DNA of 64,000 nt from Aquamicrobium sp. (GTDB taxonomy: Bacteria > Pseudomonadota > Alphaproteobacteria > Rhizobiales > Rhizobiaceae), in contig JAHHDT010000001.1 in NCBI GenBank assembly GCA_019739225.1, positions 1,054,001 to 1,118,000 of the forward strand. Direction: 5' to 3'. The notes beneath the pieces are model-generated. The model had not been told where the DNA came from. It worked only from the letters and a program-made list of their open reading frames with translations, and ran no database searches. Numbering within the stretch: the first letter of the stretch is position 1; each line of letters starts with the position of its first letter. This document shows positions 59,122 to 64,000 of the stretch, in pieces. Position numbers and translations under genes: made by a program.

Positions 59122-59751
59122 TTAAACCGCGCACAGATTCCAGGGCAGCCAGTCGATCGGCACGTGGCCTTCGTCCGCGCGCACCCGGTCGAGCCAGGCC
59201 ACGACGTTCGCAAAGCGCGCCATCTCGTAGCCGGCGTAGTCCGCGTCCTGCGTATAGGCGAACAGCGCGATGTCGGCGATGCTGAGCGCCTGCCCCGCGA
59301 CGAACGGCGTATGCGCGAGCTGGTCCTCCATGACGGCGAGCGCGGCGTGCCCACCCTGCAGCAACTGCTCCATGCGTTCGGGCGTCGCCTGGCTTGCCCG
59401 CTCCGGATATTTCCTCAGCGCCCGGCGAACCGCGATGAACGGTTCGTGGCTGTATTGCTCGAAGAACAGCCACTGATAGACCAGCGCGCGTTCGTATGCG
59501 TCGTCAGGCAGGAAGCGCGTCCCTTCGGCGAAGTAGAGAAGCATCGCATTGGATTCTGCCAGCAGCCGGCCATCCTCGAACTCCAGCAACGGAACCTTGC
59601 CGTTGGGGTTTTTGGCCAGATAGTCGGGACGCCGGGTCTCGCCGGTGATCGAGTTGACTTCCACGTGCACGAACGGCCGTCCAAGCTTTGCCAGCAAGAG
59701 GCGCGGCTTGTAGCAGTTGCCGCTGTCGTGCATTCCGTAAAGTGTGAGCAT
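59122..59751 (-). CDS. Glutathione S-transferase family protein
   Basis: A 209-aa GST. The thioredoxin-like N-terminal domain (LTLYGMHDSGNCYKPRLLLA, NPNGKVPLLEFEDGRLLAESNAML) carries the Ser/Cys region and the cis-Pro/ES glutathione site. The helical C-terminal domain has ALSIADIALFAY. The ATG at 59751 was chosen. Confidence 0.92.
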   Translation of the reverse strand: MLTLYGMHDSGNCYKPRLLLAKLGRPFVHVEVNSITGETRRPDYLAKNPNGKVPLLEFEDGRLLAESNAMLLYFAEGTRFLPDDAYERALVYQWLFFEQYSHEPFIAVRRALRKYPERASQATPERMEQLLQGGHAALAVMEDQLAHTPFVAGQALSIADIALFAYTQDADYAGYEMARFANVVAWLDRVRADEGHVPIDWLPWNLCAV

Positions 59752-59849
59752 GAGTGGTCCCCGTGTTCGCGATCGCGGCACTATCCGCGATCGCCATCAA
59801 AGGCGCCAATGACAAGAATTGCTTTTCCCTTCAGCGGTGTTGATGCTTC

Positions 59850-60676
59850 TCAGCGTCGTCCGCCAAAGAGCGGAATCACCTTCGCTTCGCCGGCAAACAT
59901 CTCGGCGAAATCGATCTGCGAAGCATCCGTCGCGGTGCCGGCCAGTTGCGGCGGCGACAGAAGGAAGCCCTGATAGAGATCCGCCCCGGCGTCGAGTGCC
60001 GCCGAAAGCTGCCGCCGCGTTTCGATACCTTCGATGAGAACCTGGGCGCCGTCGGCCTGGAAACCCTCGACCAATCGCGGCAGCAGGCGCGATGCTCCTT
60101 CGCTCTCGGCCACCCGGCGAAACCAGAGCCCGTCGATCCGCACGAGGTCAGGCGCCACCGAACTGATGAGTTCGAGCGGCGGCGGCTCGCCGGCAATGCC
60201 GCCGAGTGCGATCCGCAGACCGTGGAGGCGCAATGTTTGGGCTATGCCCGGCAAAGCTTCGAAATCGAAAGCGGCAAGGTTGCGGAACGTGCAGGTGATG
60301 CGCCCGCGCGTCAGCTCCGCTCGATCCAGCAGGCTGGCAAGATCCTCGGCAAAGCCCGGCGACGCACCGACGCCGATAACGCAATCCAGCCCCTGTGGAT
60401 CGACATGTCGATAGTTGCCGAGATGCAGAGCGGCCGCCAGGCGCTCGGCAACGGCGCGATCTTCGGCCGGCAACGACGCGAGATAGGGGCGCGGCGGCAT
60501 GGGCGTGGCGTTCCTGAACGGACGCAGGAACCCTTCCGCGCACACGGCCAGCAGGCCACCTGCCTTGCGCTGGTAGACCGGCTGGAACGCGCTGCGAAGG
60601 ATGAAGTCGCCGAGGCGCGCGGTCTCGATGCCTATTTCATCGGCAGAAATAGCTTCGTCTGGTATCCGCTGCGGTC

Positions 60677-60680
<4 letters not shown>
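59850..60680 (-). CDS. Degenerate EAL-domain protein
   Basis: A 276-aa protein with the EAL fold but a damaged active site: the EAL position reads AEGFLRP, the DDFGxG segment is LGGIAGEPPP, and the Lys region is VRIDGLWF. EGIETRRQL and the C-terminal DLYQGFLLSPPQ are retained. It probably lacks phosphodiesterase activity and may bind c-di-GMP or a protein partner. The ATG overlaps the stop of the upstream EAL gene (ATGA). Confidence 0.87.
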
Positions 60681-62948
<2,268 letters not shown>

Positions 62949-62993
62949 CACGACGCGAGGCAGCTTCGCCTCGGTTATTTGATGCACTCCCTG

Positions 62994-63019
62994 AGCCCGG
63001 CCCGTCGGCCGGGCTCTTT
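62994..63019 (+). terminator. Rho-independent terminator after the aminotransferase gene
   Basis: Nine-base stem AGCCCGGCC/GGCCGGGCT with loop CGTC, followed by CTTT. Confidence 0.85.
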
Positions 63020-63117
63020 CGTTGAACAAGCCTCCACTGCACTTTGTGTTGTGCGATTGTCGTCTGCGTGTGCAAACTGCCGACGACGTCCGGCGAAAAC
63101 GCGAGGGAGGAAGACCC

Positions 63118-64000
63118 ATGCTGAAACAGGTTACGATCGTGGCAACGGCAGCAGCAATGTGGAGCGGGATCGCCGCGGCACAGGAAAACCGGATCGACAT
63201 GGTTCGCCCGGATGCGCCGGAGCTCGCCGCGCACGGCCAGCAGGCGATCGGCGTGCGAACGATCGAACTGGTCAACCCGGACCAGATCGACATCGTCAAT
63301 GTCGAAGCCGGCAAGGATCATCCTCGCTACGACCGTCCTCTGACCGTCGAAGTCTGGTATCCGGCCGATACGACGGAACAGGGCGGGACCTATGAAGGTG
63401 TCTATCTGCGCGACGGCGAAACGCAGGTCACACTGACCGGCAGGGCGGTGCGCGATGCCGAGCCGCTGGCAGGCGACAACGCCCCCTACCCGCTCGTCAT
63501 TATCTCGCACGGCTATCCCGGCAATCGCTTCCTTCTGAGCCATCTCGCCGAGAACCTGGCGACCAAGGGCTACGTGGTTGCTTCCATCGACCACACGGAC
63601 TCGACTTACAACGACCAGAACAAGTTCGGCTCAACGCTGGTCAATCGCCCGCTCGACCAGAAGTTCGTCCTCAACGAGATGGAGCGGCTTTCCGCCGAGG
63701 CGGACGGCTTCCTCTCCGGCATGGTTGAACCCGACAACGCGGCGATCGTGGGCTATTCGATGGGCGGATACGGCGCAATGATCAGTGCCGGAGCCGGCGT
63801 AACCCAGGCAAGCACGGAATATGACTGGGGCGCACCCGACGGCACATTGGGTATCCATCTGTCGGGGTCCGACACCTATGCCACGCTGCCGGACGAGAGG
63901 GTCAAGGCCGTGGTTGCTTTCGCGCCATGGGGCATGAATACAGGTTTCTGGGATGCGGAAGGGCTGAAGGGCGTGTCCAAGCCCGTCTTCATCGTTGCGG
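63118..64000 (+). CDS. Secreted dienelactone-hydrolase-like alpha/beta hydrolase (partial)
   Basis: At least 294 aa, running off the window. It has a signal peptide (TIVATAAAMWSGIAAA), a substrate domain start VEVWYPADT, the oxyanion region VIISHGYPGNRF and the nucleophile elbow AIVGYSMGGYGA. It resembles PAF-acetylhydrolase/dienelactone hydrolase-type secreted esterases. The ATG at 63118 follows GAGGGAGGAAG. Confidence 0.88.
   Translation, partial: MLKQVTIVATAAAMWSGIAAAQENRIDMVRPDAPELAAHGQQAIGVRTIELVNPDQIDIVNVEAGKDHPRYDRPLTVEVWYPADTTEQGGTYEGVYLRDGETQVTLTGRAVRDAEPLAGDNAPYPLVIISHGYPGNRFLLSHLAENLATKGYVVASIDHTDSTYNDQNKFGSTLVNRPLDQKFVLNEMERLSAEADGFLSGMVEPDNAAIVGYSMGGYGAMISAGAGVTQASTEYDWGAPDGTLGIHLSGSDTYATLPDERVKAVVAFAPWGMNTGFWDAEGLKGVSKPVFIVA

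Overview
This window is GC-rich alphaproteobacterial chromosome. The order rpoD, dnaG, yqeY, carA, carB, the two TRAP transport operons, a complete ugp operon and scattered palindromic repeats of the 'cctcggg..cccgagg' type point to the Hyphomicrobiales (Rhizobiales), probably a Phyllobacteriaceae-like (Mesorhizobium/Nitratireductor-type) organism. That placement is an inference from gene content; no 16S gene is present. No tRNA, rRNA or CRISPR array was seen.

Layout. 0-4.7 kb holds the replication/transcription core (rpoD, dnaG). 4.9-10.5 kb is one giant autotransporter with a dozen near-identical Ig-like repeats, closed by a strong terminator. 10.7-16.7 kb carries an MHYT-PAS-GGDEF-EAL signalling protein, a Na/Pi cotransporter, yqeY and carA. 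17-28.5 kb is a mosaic of small regulator/enzyme pairs: HxlR with a flavin reductase, ArsR with SRPBCC, TetR with a guanidinium exporter, plus hemerythrin, a zinc peptidase, and a SulP transporter interrupted by an in-frame amber codon and accompanied by a universal stress protein. carB follows at 28.8-32.3 kb.

The most interesting locus is 32.3-34.2 kb, a visibly AT-richer island holding a single reverse transcriptase with a non-coding RNA region just upstream. It reads as a DRT2-type anti-phage system. On the strand opposite the RT, the upstream region contains a perfect -35 (TTGACA) that lies DOWNSTREAM of a good -10 (TATACT). If the RT copies the segment in rolling-circle fashion and jumps between the AAC triplets at 34049-34051 and 33905-33907, the junction puts the two boxes exactly 17 bp apart. 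The 144-nt repeat then becomes an endless 48-codon-per-turn open frame with its own AAGGAG ribosome binding site and ATG. This is the 'neo gene' architecture, seen here directly in sequence. A lone HsdR-N nuclease-like gene and a toxin-antitoxin pair lie beside it.

38-49.2 kb is a catabolic region under a GntR regulator: two TRAP transporters, an M20 amidohydrolase, an HpcH/HpaI aldolase, an FAD-linked oxidase and a DUF3237 protein, presumably for uptake and breakdown of an organic acid or acylated compound. 49.5-54.4 kb has envelope and small-enzyme genes (serine hydrolase, LysM protein, LprI-like protein, lytic transglycosylase, alpha/beta hydrolase, Ogt). 54.6-58.9 kb is ugpBAEC for glycerol-3-phosphate uptake. 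59-64 kb contains a glutathione transferase, two overlapping EAL-domain genes, an aspartate aminotransferase and a partial hydrolase running off the end.

All three solute-binding-protein genes (two dctP, ugpB) are followed immediately by a perfect 11-12 bp hairpin, suggesting differential expression within their operons.
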